NCBI GenBank assembly: GCA_002682825.1
Contig: NOKP01000030.1
Location: 603,254-667,253 of the forward strand
Direction of reading: 5' to 3'
Source of the DNA: Neonectria sp. B-13
Lineage: Eukaryota; Ascomycota; Sordariomycetes; Hypocreales; Nectriaceae
Length of the DNA stretch: 64,000 nucleotides
Shown here: one piece after another, positions 20,405 through 31,816 of the stretch
Numbering within the stretch: position 1 is the stretch's first letter
How the letters are laid out: every line of letters starts with the position of its first letter
Notes under the pieces: generated by a model
Told to the model about the DNA's origin: nothing
The model's database searches: none
What the model saw: only the letters and a program-made list of their open reading frames with translations
Made by a program: the position numbers and the translations under genes

Positions 20405-20644
20405 ACGACTTTTTTTTTCCCTACCGCGACTTCTTCGCATTCCTTGTCCGTTCTTTCCGCTTTCTGGTATCCCTACAATTGCCCAAAATCTCGCGGAAAC
20501 GCCAGGCCGGATCTTTGCACCTTCGTGCCATGCGAACAAGCAGCGGCAAGCAGGACAGGTAGTTGGGGTGGGCTTCCAGGCTGACCCACGCGCGGAGGCG
20601 AGCTGGTTGCGCGCTTCCCATGCCCAGTAACACCTGGACTCCAA

Positions 20645-20756
20645 AGTAGGGACTGGTCCCCGTAAGGGCTGGTCCCCAGAATAGGGACAGAGTAGGGCCT
20701 GGTCCCTAAATCAGGGTCTGGTCTCCAGAGAGGCCAGTCCCGAGAGGCCAGTCCCT
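20645..20756. repeat. Short degenerate repeat, core GGNCTGGTCCC
   Basis: At least five copies of a GGGACTGGTCCC-like word, some inverted (GGCCAGTCCC), lie within about 110 bp at a spacing of 15-25 bp. The array can also fold back on itself. It lies downstream of the chromodomain gene. Confidence 0.7.
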
Positions 20757-20820
20757 GAAAAGAGAGTTCTCTATTCTAGGATTTTAGTCGCTGAGAGTCA
20801 CAGGGATGCCAGAACCAGCT

Positions 20821-21072
20821 TCAGACCGCTTGCGGCTGCGCGAAGGTGATGGGATCGGTCTCGCCGGGCGTCTTCTCGTCTGCTATCTTGCGCTTCAAGA
20901 TCCTTAAGCCGGCCAGGAAGGATCGGTTCTCGAAAATGCGACTATCGGTAGGGAAGGTGTCGTAGAGCGTGCCGAACGTGATCCTTTGTTGGTGAAGAAT
21001 GTCGGTCCATGGTTGTAGATTTGTGGGACACCATTTGTTTCGCGGATTGGTGATGGGGCCCCTCGAGATCAA
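20821..21072 (-). CDS. Hypothetical protein, 83 aa
   Basis: A single open frame with normal amino-acid use (Trp, Pro and charged residues spread evenly) and no signal peptide or membrane segment. No family is recognised. It may be a fragment of a larger gene, since it lies at the edge of the repeat block. Low confidence that it is expressed. Confidence 0.35.
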   Translation of the reverse strand: MISRGPITNPRNKWCPTNLQPWTDILHQQRITFGTLYDTFPTDSRIFENRSFLAGLRILKRKIADEKTPGETDPITFAQPQAV

Positions 21073-21290
21073 TTTCGGGCTTAGTTCAATGGTAAAGGTG
21101 GAGAATGCAAGAGAATGGCAGGCAGCGATGTATTCGTCAAGTGTCGTGTGCTAAGTTTGTTGCTCTGACGCTTCGGCTTGTCGCTCCTCCTGTCGTTCTT
21201 TCTCTGCCCCCTCTCGGCGTGTTGTTCCGCCTCTCGCAGAAGTCTCGTCAGCTCTTCTACACTTCTTGATCCATCTATGATGTGTAGGCT

Positions 21291-21590
21291 TAATACAATA
21301 TAATACAATTTATTCACGCCCGGCGGCTTAAGTCGAAAGGGCACTGATTACCAATATACATGAACATTGCCCAAATTGTGTCCTGGTCTCCTTCAGCCAA
21401 TACTGTGTCCTACCTTGCCTAACCTGTGTCCTTATTTCCTTAAGCCCAAGCTGTGTCATGCATTGCTCAACTTGAGTCCTTGTCCCCTTAAGCCCGTACT
21501 GCATCTGCTCCTCGCTTATGCTTCCTTGCCTGTTCTGTCTCTGGCTGTGGGTTCCCGTGGTTTGGTAGTGTTATTAGCGAACTAGTGTTG
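21291..21590 (+). repeat. Left inverted repeat with three internal ~48-bp tandem units
   Basis: The start (TACAATATAATACAATTTATT, from about 21296) and much of the following 250 bp match the reverse complement of 30165-29973. The left copy holds three tandem units of about 48 bp at 21366-21512, built around TTGCCCAAATTGTGTCC and CTTAAGCCC, while the right copy holds about one. The two copies probably mark the ends of one older element, later split by the Copia insertion. No matching target duplication was found outside. Confidence 0.7.
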
Positions 21591-21974
21591 TTGGATTGCG
21601 CAGGGGTGCTGAGGGCACTTGATTAAAAATGTAGTTCTTATTGTGATGATTGTAATTATTTGTTTTAATGGACGTGAAGGCCCTATTTTATATTTCAATA
21701 TAAGCCTGAGTCCTACGAGGTCGCCACTATCTAGGACTTCTTTAGAGTTTGTCATGAAGTCGAGGCGGAAACCTTAATTCTTCCAATAACTAGCAGTACG
21801 TTTGAAGGGAGCCCGAGCGTTGGTCAGTGACCTAATGACCCTCTTTGTGTTGCTCAAGACACGCCTCCTGACGTGACATATGGGAACAACGAGTGGAAGG
21901 TACTACCGATGGGACATCAGCGAGAGAGGCAGAAGCAAGTTAGGCCATATGCATCGCAGTGAGCAGCTCCGCGC

Positions 21975-22890
21975 AGAACGGCATAGTAGGTGGTGTTAGC
22001 GGAGCAATCCAGATTCCAGTGCTATGCGAAGCAGTCCGAAACTCCAGAACTTCTCGTTCACCCTTGGTCTAAGAACAGAACAGAACCCATACAGCGGAGA
22101 ACTTACAGCAATTGAATATGCTTTAAGGCAAGCCCTACTATACTTCAAATATCGCAGTGTTGCACTGATCATGAGTAATAAAGCTGCTGTATTCTCACTT
22201 AAGTAACCCCATTAGCAATCTGGACAAGAATATATACACTGTATTTACAATTTGATTGAGGAGCTATAAGATAATAGAAACATTATAAAAGTTCTATGGC
22301 TACCCTTAAGTGCAGAGAACAAGCTTCTCAAGCATACTAAGGAGGAGGCTTAGAGGGTAATACAGAAAGGAACTATGCCTGAAAAATAGTGCTCTAGTAT
22401 GCAGTTAATAATACTTAGAATTGCATAATCGAAAGTTAATGCTAATAGGACACTGCTGGAAAAAGTTAGAAGATACTCTAAGCGAATAGATACAGTGCTA
22501 TTAGGCAAATATACAAAACAACTCTATGACCAACTATTATAGAAGGAGACGAATGTACTAGTGCAACTTAGAACAGGCATAGTAAGACTAAACTTATACC
22601 TCTTTTACATTAAAGCAGTATTATTAGACTAATATAATTGTAGATAAGTAAAAGAGATAGTTGAGTACTTCCTCTTCTAATGCTGAAAGTGGATAGTATA
22701 TTATACAGAGATACTTTAATGTATTAGTACCTAGAGGAGTAATATATCTTTTTATCTTAGAGGAAAGTTACTATCTAATAACTAAAAATAGACACTAAAC
22801 ATAAAGGCCATTCAAGCAACAATCCGATCTGTATTAGCTATAGGCTGCCTTAATGCAAGCTAACTAGGGAGACAGGCCTCTCTCTATCAA
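21975..22890 (+). mobile_element. LINE (Tad-type non-LTR retrotransposon) 3' fragment
   Basis: The RNase H and C-terminal region of the second ORF. At 22024 it reads LQNFSFTLGLRTEQNPYSGE and LTAIEYALRQALLYFKYRSV, the RNase H part with its Glu, then, through many stops, VLWLPLSAENKLLKH, SKVNANRTLLEKV, TKQLYDQLL, LVQLRTGIVRLNLYL and a Cys/His-like end (VKEIVEYFLF). The stops are mostly TAG/TAA at Trp/Gln positions, as RIP makes. Everything upstream (endonuclease and reverse transcriptase) is missing. Confidence 0.85.
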
Positions 22891-23014
22891 CCCCCTTATA
22901 CCCCTACTATTTCAACTTTACCCTACCCTTACCCTATGCCAAAATAGCAAATACTGCTTTAGCTACTGTAGATAAGATATAGAACACTTAAAGAATAGGC
23001 TTTAAGCTAGTTAT

Positions 23015-23312
23015 TATTATATCTAATGACTGGGATTAATAGGGATAAAAGCTCTTAATTTCTATCTATCCTAGTGGGAAAGGAAGGTCTTTAAATATAT
23101 GATTTAGTCCATAGGAAGGGATAGGAATTGTATTATCTAGAGTAATAAGAAAGGAAAGGAAATATATTATCTAGGATAACTAGGTTATTAAGAGTATTAA
23201 GGTTTATAGCTAGGTTATTAAGAAAGGTTAAATTGGTTAACCTTTATAAGACTATTAGGCCTAAGAAGCTTATTATATAAGAGAACCTTATAATAGCTAA
23301 TATAATATAATA
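23015..23312 (-). repeat. 3' LTR of the Copia element (298 bp)
   Basis: A direct repeat of 29670-29967. Nearly all differences between the copies are transitions, with this copy carrying the T or A. The end that should read CA on the coding strand reads TA, itself a CpA-to-TpA change. Confidence 0.9.
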
Positions 23313-25893
23313 TACCCTCCTATCTTAGACTGTATTTAAGATATGTTTTCTAGGGCTAAGGTTAATAAGGAGTAATGTTTTATAGTATTTAAAGCTATTA
23401 AGAGCATTAATTTCTATAAAAAGGAATAGATTTTAAGTCTTTAAATAAAGGACCTTAGTAAAAAAAGTCTAAGATAAAGCTTACCTAGTTAAGATAGGCT
23501 TTATCCTATAGATAGATATTAACTTATAATACTATATAAAGTCTTTAGCTAGCTAGGGCTGTTATTATAGCTACTATTAACTTACTAATACTAATATAAT
23601 TATATAACATTTTAAGCTCTTAGTAAGAAAGTAAGCCTTTCTAAGGCTAATAGCTTATTAGGCTATAATATGTACTTTAGGGCTTTAGTTATTATCCCTA
23701 GGGTCATTTAGAGTATTGATTATACCTTTAACATCAATAAGACCTAGCTGTTTAATAAAGGTATTAAATTTTTAGCCTAATAATAGCTTTATAAGACTAT
23801 CTATAATTATTTCTACTATTAGAGTATAGGTTATATTGAATTAACCTACTTAATAGACTTAATAAGTCTAATAGCTATAAATATTAATATAATAAAGTAC
23901 AGTCTTAAGCTTTAAGGTCTTAAGAGTAATAAGCTAGATTGTCTATTGATTATTATACTTAATAATAAGGTTATAGTCTAGCTAAAGTCCTAGCTACTTA
24001 AAAAGCTATTGAATTATTATAGCTTTCTTAGCTATATATATAAAGGCTAAGAGCTTAGCTTCTATTAATAATATTATAATTGTATCTTACTTATTAGCCT
24101 TCTAACTGATAGAACTGTTAAAAAGGTATAAGATTGACTCTTATAATAACTTTTAAGTCTTTTGATTATTAGTAAAAGTAGTATCTAATGCAATTTAAAG
24201 GTCCTTTGAGTTATCTATTAATAGAGATATCTTAATATTCATAGGGATATTAAAATCATCTTAGTAGAAGCCTTTACTACTATATTAAATAGCTAGATAT
24301 CTTATTGTATAAAGATAGCTAATAATATTAAGAGCTATATATTAGTATATTACTAATGAATTTAATAGATACTTAGCTAGCTTAGAAGTAGCCTTTGTAA
24401 TGTTAGGGTATATAATAACTGTAATATAGTTGATAGAACTGATCTTAGCTTGAAAGAGGTTGATTTGATTGTTTATAGCCTTTTAGGTTAAAGCTATAAG
24501 GTTATTGCTTAGTAAGAGGCTTTCTTTAAAGCTATCCTTTTATTTAGCATTAAATTTAGCTGCTATTTTCTTAATATATAAGTCTTAATAGAGCTAAAGC
24601 TTCCTATTAGTTCTATTTTAAAGGATCCTAATCCCTAGGAATTAGGTAAGGTTCTTTAGATCCTATATCTTATACTAGTTCTTTAAACAGTTAATTATTT
24701 GATCTATAGCTAGTTAGTTTTTCTTCTAGTATAAAAGGATAATATTATCTATAAAGAAAAAGACTATAAGCTAGTTATTATTATAGATATAAGAATCTTT
24801 ATTAACTTAGCTAAGACTTAGGTTGTTTAAGGTCTTAAGCAAATTATATTACTAAAGTAAAAGGGATCTTTATAGTCTATATAGAGCTTTAATAAGCTTT
24901 AGGACCTATCTAGGGTAGGCAAAGCTATTAGGAAAGCGGATATAGACTTCCTTATTAAGATAGCTATTAGTAAAAGCATTAATAGCATTTAGCTGCTTAG
25001 TTTTAAGGTTGAATTTAGCTATAATAGCTATAAGGACCTTAAAAGACTAACTAGCTAGAGTAGTAGTATAAGTCTCTTTATAGTTAAAGAGTTAAAGATC
25101 CCCTTATATATACAATTAGGCTTTGAATTTAATAAGAAAGTTATATTTATTATACTTATATTTAAAGACCTAAGTTATAAGAAGGGCTTTTCTAATAGCT
25201 TCTTCCTTAAGGATAGCTTTAAAGGTCCTATAACCCTAAAGAGTAGTTATCTCTATAATAGTTACTTACTTAAAGTTAGAGCTAAAGTAATAATCTTCTA
25301 AGTTCTTAAATTTAATAGGTTCTAATAGAAGGGATTATCTATATAGCTTTTCCTCTCTTCTATTAAAGAAGAAGGTAAAAAAAGCTATAAGGGAGTTATT
25401 TAAAGGGTTATTTCCTTAATAATAAGCTAATCTTTATAATACTAGCCTCTATAGGGCTTCTTCTCTTTGTTAAATCTACTTAGGCTGTAAGAATAGACTT
25501 AGGCTAAGGTCTCTAATTAATAAAGAGCTAAGATTATAGTCTTAGTTTATAGTTGAGTTTAAAGCTTAGTTTATAATAAAGCTTAAAGCTTAGTCTATTA
25601 ATAAGCTTAAGGCTTAGTTATATAATAGGCTTAGAATATAATTATAATTAGAGTTATAATCTATAGTAAGGCTTTAAGCTTAGCTTATATTTAGGCTTAC
25701 TATTTAGATATAATAGCCCTTAGTAGTATATACCTAGAGAAAGAGCTAAAGGTTAAATAGTATAAAAGAAAATAGAAAAAACAATAGTATAATAAGCTTA
25801 ATACTTAAGCTTAAGATAATAATAACTTAAGGAGATAAAAGTTTCTACTATAAAGTTAAAATATAAGTTTTACTACTCTAATTAGCTAGAAAA

Positions 25894-25977
25894 GCTAGAT
25901 CTTAGAAAAGCTAGATCTTAGAAAAGCTAGATCTTAGAAAAGCTAGACCTTAGAAAAGCTAGATCTTAGAAAAAGCT
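25894..25977. repeat. 16-bp tandem repeat, five copies
   Basis: The unit GCTAGATCTTAGAAAA is repeated five times, one copy with a single base changed, inside the Copia interior. It probably comes from expansion of a low-complexity segment after insertion. Confidence 0.85.
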
Positions 25978-28900
25978 AAAACCCCTTAGGATAAAAGCTC
26001 AGCCTTTACACTTTTTAAACTACCCTTTTATATTCCATTTAACCTTTTATATAATATAAAGATTATACAATTAATCATATAAGATAACTACCTTCTAAAT
26101 CACACTATAGCTTAGTAAGCCCTTACTAAGCTATATCTATAGACTTTTATATAACCTATATAGTCTATTTTAAGTAGATCTAAGTCTTATTTTTAAGCTA
26201 TAAATTATAATTTAAAAGTCTAATCTATAAGATATAAAAGAGGTTAAAACTAATTAATGCTCTAAGGCTAAGGAATTAATTTAGTTAATAGTCTTTAGTT
26301 ATTATATTCTACTATAAGATAGAATCTAGCCTAATAGAGTAATAACTTAATGGATTATAATAGAATAAATCTTTCTAAAGAAGCTAGCTTTAAAGCTAGA
26401 AAGGAATAATAATACTATTAATATAGAGAAAAGGTTTATTAATAGTCTAAAGTATAATAACTATATCTTATAGGTTATATAGCTAATAAGTAATACTATA
26501 ATAACCAACCTATAACTAAAGGAGTAATACATTAGAAAGTAAGAGAATCTAATTATCTCTAATATTAGCTATAAAGCTGTATAGAGGGATTTAATAGAGG
26601 GAGTTCTAGGAAGCCTAATAGTTATTCCTAGTGTTAGTAGATAGAGGGGGCAAAAGTCAATAATTAGGTTTAAAATCCAAAGATCTATCCCTTTATTAAG
26701 CTTAAGCAAAGGAAATATATAACTATTTAGTATAATTATAAATAAGTAGAAATAGTAGTTCAAATAGTAGTTTCAATAGTACTAGGCTTACTATATATAA
26801 GGCTTTAGGGCTTTTATAATAGAAGGCTAGTAAGGCTATTACTTAAAGAGTTATATAAGGGTTCTTATTATTAGATTTATAGTCTTTTTTATCTCTTTAA
26901 TTCTTACTTTAGTTTTTAAAGATAACTTTAATTATTAATTTAATATTATTATTATCTTTAGCTATTAGTCTAGTTCTGCCTTTATAGGCTAAAGGGTTAT
27001 TATCTTCCTTAGAGTCTATTTTAATATGCCCTTAGAAGATTTATAGCTCTATTAGTTCTTTAACTAAGCTTAGATAATCCTTAGGATTATAAAAGATATA
27101 TTTATTAAAGGTTATATCCTTAATCTTTTATATCTTAGACCTTTCTAAGATTTAAATCCTAAAGATATTAGTAGAATTATAGCTAATAAGGTATCCTTTT
27201 TCTATATAGGGTAAGGTCTTTAAATCCTATCTATAAGTGCCTTTAAAAGCTTCCTTAGTTAGAGGATAAGCTTTATAGCTATAAGCCTTAAGATAAGTAA
27301 GGTTAAACTGTATAATATTAGTAAAGCTAGTATCCCTTTTATAGTCTTCTAGCTAGCTATAGAGCTGCTAAAAAGGGGTCTTCTAACCTATAGCTTACTA
27401 AAGCAATCTATTATATAAGAAAACAACTACTTTCTAAGTCTTAGGCTAGATATCCTTAGGAAGGTTAGCCTTTATCTATATAGATTAAGACTTAGCTCTT
27501 ATTACCCCCTTAGATTGCTTAATAAAGCTATTTTAAGCAAATATATAAGCTACTATTAGCTTATCTTTAATACTATTATCTTAGACTTATATAATATAGC
27601 CTTATATAAAGGCTAGATTATTATCTCTATAGATAATATATATCCCTAGTCTAAATTGGTATTAAAAGAATGCTTTTAGCTATTTAAGGTAGCTTAGAAT
27701 AGCTTTCTATATTACTTTAGCTAGAGGGAAGAAGAAGATTATACCTATATATTTATCCTTTATTAGAAGGGCTACTCTTTTACTATTAAAGCTTAGATTT
27801 AATATAAAGATATTTATATAAAGGCACTAGAAGGGCCTAAGGGCCTTAGTCTAAGGCTGTTATCTTAAGACCTTTCTAATAGTCTTAGCTATTAAGTAGG
27901 TTATATAGTCAATTTGAATAGGTCCTTTGATTTTAGTCCTTTAGGTTTCTTTAACTAGGTTTTTAAGAGCTAAAGTATTAAGATAATCTAACTATAGATA
28001 CTAAGTTATAGCTTTAGTTGTCTAAGCTTTTCTAGGGTCTAAAGATATAGTAAAGGAAGCTTAAGCTATTAGAATAATCTTATTGAATTTAATAACCTAT
28101 TAGTAATGAATTTATTAAGTCTTAAAGACTATTATATCTCCCTTAAAGATAGTACTAGTAATAAGGTTCTAATTGTATCTCTTATTAATAAAAAGGTCTA
28201 AGAAGGTAATATTTATATAGAAGGTTAGAATATAAGCTATATTATACAATTCAAAGAGATTATTCTTAATATATAAATAGACCTTACTATAGCCTAAAAT
28301 CTCCTCTTAGAGCTTACTAATAAAGATAAATTTAGAGTCCCTAATTAGCTAATATTTAATGAATTAGCTAAGGTTATTGCAAATATATATATTTAACCTA
28401 GAGTTAAAGATAAAAGAGTCCTTTAAGGGATATTCCTTAGTAGTCAAAAAGGATAACTTTAAGAGGATTAGCCAATCTTACTAATATTATTACTTAGTAT
28501 ATATCCTAGTAAATATAGTACTTTTAACCTCCTTAGGGGTTATAGTCTTCTAAGTTAGCTACTTAATCCTTTAGGCTAAGGACTTATTAACCTTAGTCTT
28601 AACTTTTAGGTCTTTAAGTTTTTTATTAATCTTAAATTAGATATTATTATTAGGCTTTTAGCCCTATAGTCTCTTATCCTTATTAAGATAAGAACAATTA
28701 GTATACTAGTGTTTTTTTATACATAGGTATCTTAGTAATAATCTAGCCTTTTTCTAGGTATTAAACTTATTTAAGCTTTCTTAAAAGGAAGGAAAAGCCT
28801 CTCTTTTAGTAATAAGGTCTAGAAGTAGCTATTTAATAAAGATCTTACTAATCTTTATACTATTAAGAATAGTATCTTTCTAATTAGAAGCTTTTATGCT

Positions 28901-29669
28901 TTTAGCTTAATTGATTATATTAGTCTAAAAGTTAGAAAAGATAGAGTTAACCTTCTTAACTGCTTGAATAAAATATTAAGTAGGTTAAAATCCCTATATA
29001 TTAGGGATATTAGCTTTCTTAGCTTCTATAAGGACCTTCTACTAATTAGAGACCTATTAAGAGGTCTTTTTACAGTCTAAGCTCTTAAGAATATTATAAT
29101 ATTAAGTTATAATATCTTATTTAAGGGCTTAGTTAAATGGCTTAACCCTAGCTTATAATAGGAATAATTAAGTTATAATATCTTTAATATTCTCAATTAT
29201 AATATAAAAATTGCTAATTATATTTATAATATATATTTAGATTAAAGAAAGAGCTTTCTTATAGTCCTAGTAGATATAAAGATTACTTTAATAGACCCTA
29301 TTAAGGTAATTAAGTTGTTTAATCTTACTATTAGTTAGAGTATTAAAGTCACTAGCCCTAGGGTTAACTAGACTAAAGGTAGGCTTAATAGAAATTATAA
29401 TAACCTTCTTATTATCCTTAGAGAGATCAATAAAATCCTATATCTTATTGATAAAGGCTTATTTCTTAATAGTATTAAGCTAGCATTTTCAGTCACTAGG
29501 GCCCTAAAGGATAACCTAGGAAGAGCTTTCTTAATCTATAGCTAGCATTAGAAAGGTATAGTTAGAAGGAATAGAAAGGGGTTAATAATAAGGGTTATTA
29601 TAATTATAATAATTAGGATCAAAAGGTATAAAGTTAACCCAATCTATTAGTATAGACTAGGCTTATAAC

Positions 29670-29967
29670 TATTATATCTAATAATTAGGATCAATAGGGA
29701 TAAAAGCTTTTAATTTCTATCTATCCTAGTAGGAAAGAAAGGTCTTTAAATATATAATTTGATCCATAGGAAGGGATAGGAATTATATTATCTAGAGTAA
29801 TAAGAAAGGAAGGGAAATATATTATCTAGGATGACTAGGTTGTTAAGAGCATTAAGGTTTATAGCTAGGTTGTTAAGAGAGGTCAAATTGGTCAACCTTT
29901 GTAAGACCATTGGGCCTAGGAAGCTTGTCATATGGGGGAACCTTGTAATAGCTAATGCAATATAACA
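29670..29967 (-). repeat. 5' LTR of the Copia element (298 bp)
   Basis: Starts TGTTATATTGC on the minus strand. Its outer third keeps many C and G bases (for example GGTCAACCTTTGTAAGACC), whereas the inner part and the other LTR are heavily mutated, so RIP intensity drops sharply at the element edge. Confidence 0.9.
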
Positions 29968-29972
29968 GTTAT

Positions 29973-30165
29973 GCTGTTAATACTACTAACCCATAGGAAC
30001 CTGTAGATAAGAAGGAATATGCGGTAGGCAAGGAAGTATAAGCAACAAGAGAACTCAATATGGGCTGAAGGAGACCATAATACAATTTGGGCAATGCATA
30101 TATATTTTAGTAATTAGTGCCCTTTTGGCTCTAGTGCTGCTGGGCGTAATAAATTGTATTATATT
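29973..30165 (-). repeat. Right inverted repeat, partner of 21291-21590
   Basis: The reverse complement aligns with 21291-21590, including AATATAATACAATTTATT, GGGCACT, TTGCCCAAATTGT, GTCTCCTTCAGCC and CTTCCTTGCC. It carries only one of the three tandem units of the left copy. Confidence 0.7.
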
Positions 30166-31700
30166 GTTATTGAGACAGATAGTTCGGACAAGCCTTACAA
30201 GGGAGTTCAGTACGTTATATTGAACCCTACAGGGGTGGCACAGGCCTTCGTGTTAGAAACGCGCCGCATTTCGCGTTTTTGCTAAACATGCCCAGACTGG
30301 AAGTGCGGCGCACTTCTGGACCGGAAAATGAGGGTAGAGATCTAAAGGCTGTGATTGGTGCAGAATTGGAAATGTGGCGCACTTCTAACGTGCATTACTG
30401 AGTAGTAATCGAAGACGACAAAGAATGCGCTCCGAACACATTCCAACAATTGCATCGAAAACGGCATCCTCCGTGCTAGATTTGTCCTCTCGTACGATTT
30501 TCATCAGTAGTGGGAGGCATGAGCACCATCTACCACGTGAGAAAGCACTCCAAAGACTTTCTGAAAGCCTAGCTCTATCCCTTGGAAAGCTTGGTGGCCA
30601 TCCGCCCAATCCGCATTATTCACAGCTGCCAGGACCTCTAATTGCCCAGAATTAGAGATCTCCTCGGACGCAGACTGTAGGAATGCGGTGGGTGTCATCT
30701 TTGACGCTCGAGAGGAAGGCTAGGACCTTTGCAACCGACCTCTCCCTCTCAAACGATAACGTGTACTCCGCCTCACGAATCCGTGGTCGATCAATTGGCA
30801 CAGATGATGGCGGAGAGGGGATTGAGTGACAGATATTTTCGGCGGAGTAAAAATGTTCAAGCTGGCAAGGGGGATCTTAGTTCGAAGGTCATCGTGACAT
30901 TCGAGGCTGAACTCTCGAGATAGATCTAGTTCTAGACTTAGCCCTTATTTTATAGAACATTCCTATTATCTGTTGCTATTAGGTTTCAGACGCAGAGTAA
31001 ACGCCTCCGACATATCAAGGGCCTTAGGCTCGACCGGGAGAACCCGCAACTTAGACGCCTCTCCTTTCTGGATGGTCTCAATGACAGGGCGAGGGATCTT
31101 GGTACCTAGGCCCAGGAGATACTCCGTGTCCTCCTCACCAAGATATAAAAAAAAGCCAGAGCGCCCGCACGGTGCTATCAGAGACAACGAGAATTCCGCT
31201 GGTACATGAATAGCCCAGGTTGCCGTCAATGGGAATAGCATCAATGTTGACAGGTATCGAGGGTGATACGCTTTTGGTGGCTCGCCTTGTCTGGCAATCA
31301 CCGGAAATCTGAAGTACCGCAGAGGAGTCGGACGTGCCGCTCCTTAGTGCGCCCCATACCGATTGCGTTTTCTACAGGCTTAGCCCTTGAGGAGGCCAGC
31401 TAACAGCAGCAGAGACTCTCATACGAGCGATGATACAGGACGTACATTGCATGACACTCGTCGCGCTTCTATGACTCGGACTTGCTATGGCAGGAAAGAC
31501 CCAGCTATCTGGTTTGACGTTGGACAACGTTTTTGGTCTGGCAAGGGCAAGAACGAACCATGCAAATTCAGGCGACTGACGTACCCCACGTACAAAGGTC
31601 TAGACCACGCGCACCCATTCCAGCCAGAAACCTAATAAGCAAGCATTTCGCACCATAGCTAAAGCCTAAAGTTGTGGGGCCTTAGGTGCCTATTATCCAT
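30166..31700. other. No confirmed gene; one coding-like minus-strand frame
   Basis: The frame at 31301-30966 (111 codons, minus) reads like real protein (for instance SGFFLYLGEEDTEYLLGLG and KLRVLPVEPKALDM) and continues upstream in frame for a few codons (LRYFRFPV), but no start, partner exon or family is recognised. It is probably the 3' part of a lost gene. Two GC-rich words ending GGCGCACTTCT, at about 30308 and 30372, recall the GTGCGCCGC end of the pogo remnant near 41480. Confidence 0.4.
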
Positions 31701-31721
31701 GTGACCTTACCTCTAAATAGC

Positions 31722-31732
31722 TCGACTATATA
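31722..31732 (+). promoter_or_regulatory. Putative TATA element of the beta-helix gene
   Basis: The sequence GACTATATAGT lies about 90 bp before the start codon at 31817, the same distance as in the secreted-protein gene at 15085. Confidence 0.45.
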
Positions 31733-31816
31733 GTCTCTATACGTTGGTCGTTGGGTTGAGCACCTCTTCTACTTCAAGCAACTGACAAGATCCTACTTAG
31801 CATACAACTTCTCAAG

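Larger units (their letters stand above)
23010..29972 (-). mobile_element. Copia-type LTR retrotransposon, RIP-mutated, complete in outline (23015-29967)
   Basis: The element is 6953 bp with a 5-bp duplication GTTAT on both sides (23010-23014 and 29968-29972). Its two LTRs are equal in length at 298 bp. On the minus strand the 5' LTR starts TGTTATATTGC at 29967. The reverse transcriptase motif LIVFFFIDNIILLY (normally ...VDDI...) is readable on the minus strand at about 24770-24728, which places pol in the order and strand of Copia elements. The interior has lost nearly all CpA and CpG, and no long frame survives. It interrupts an older repeat between the inverted repeats at 21291 and 30165. 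Confidence 0.9.

Noticed and set aside
26569..26763. Hydrophobic 64-codon minus-strand frame inside the Copia body
   Set aside because: A chance frame in RIP-mutated DNA; Leu/Ile/Tyr richness follows from AT content.
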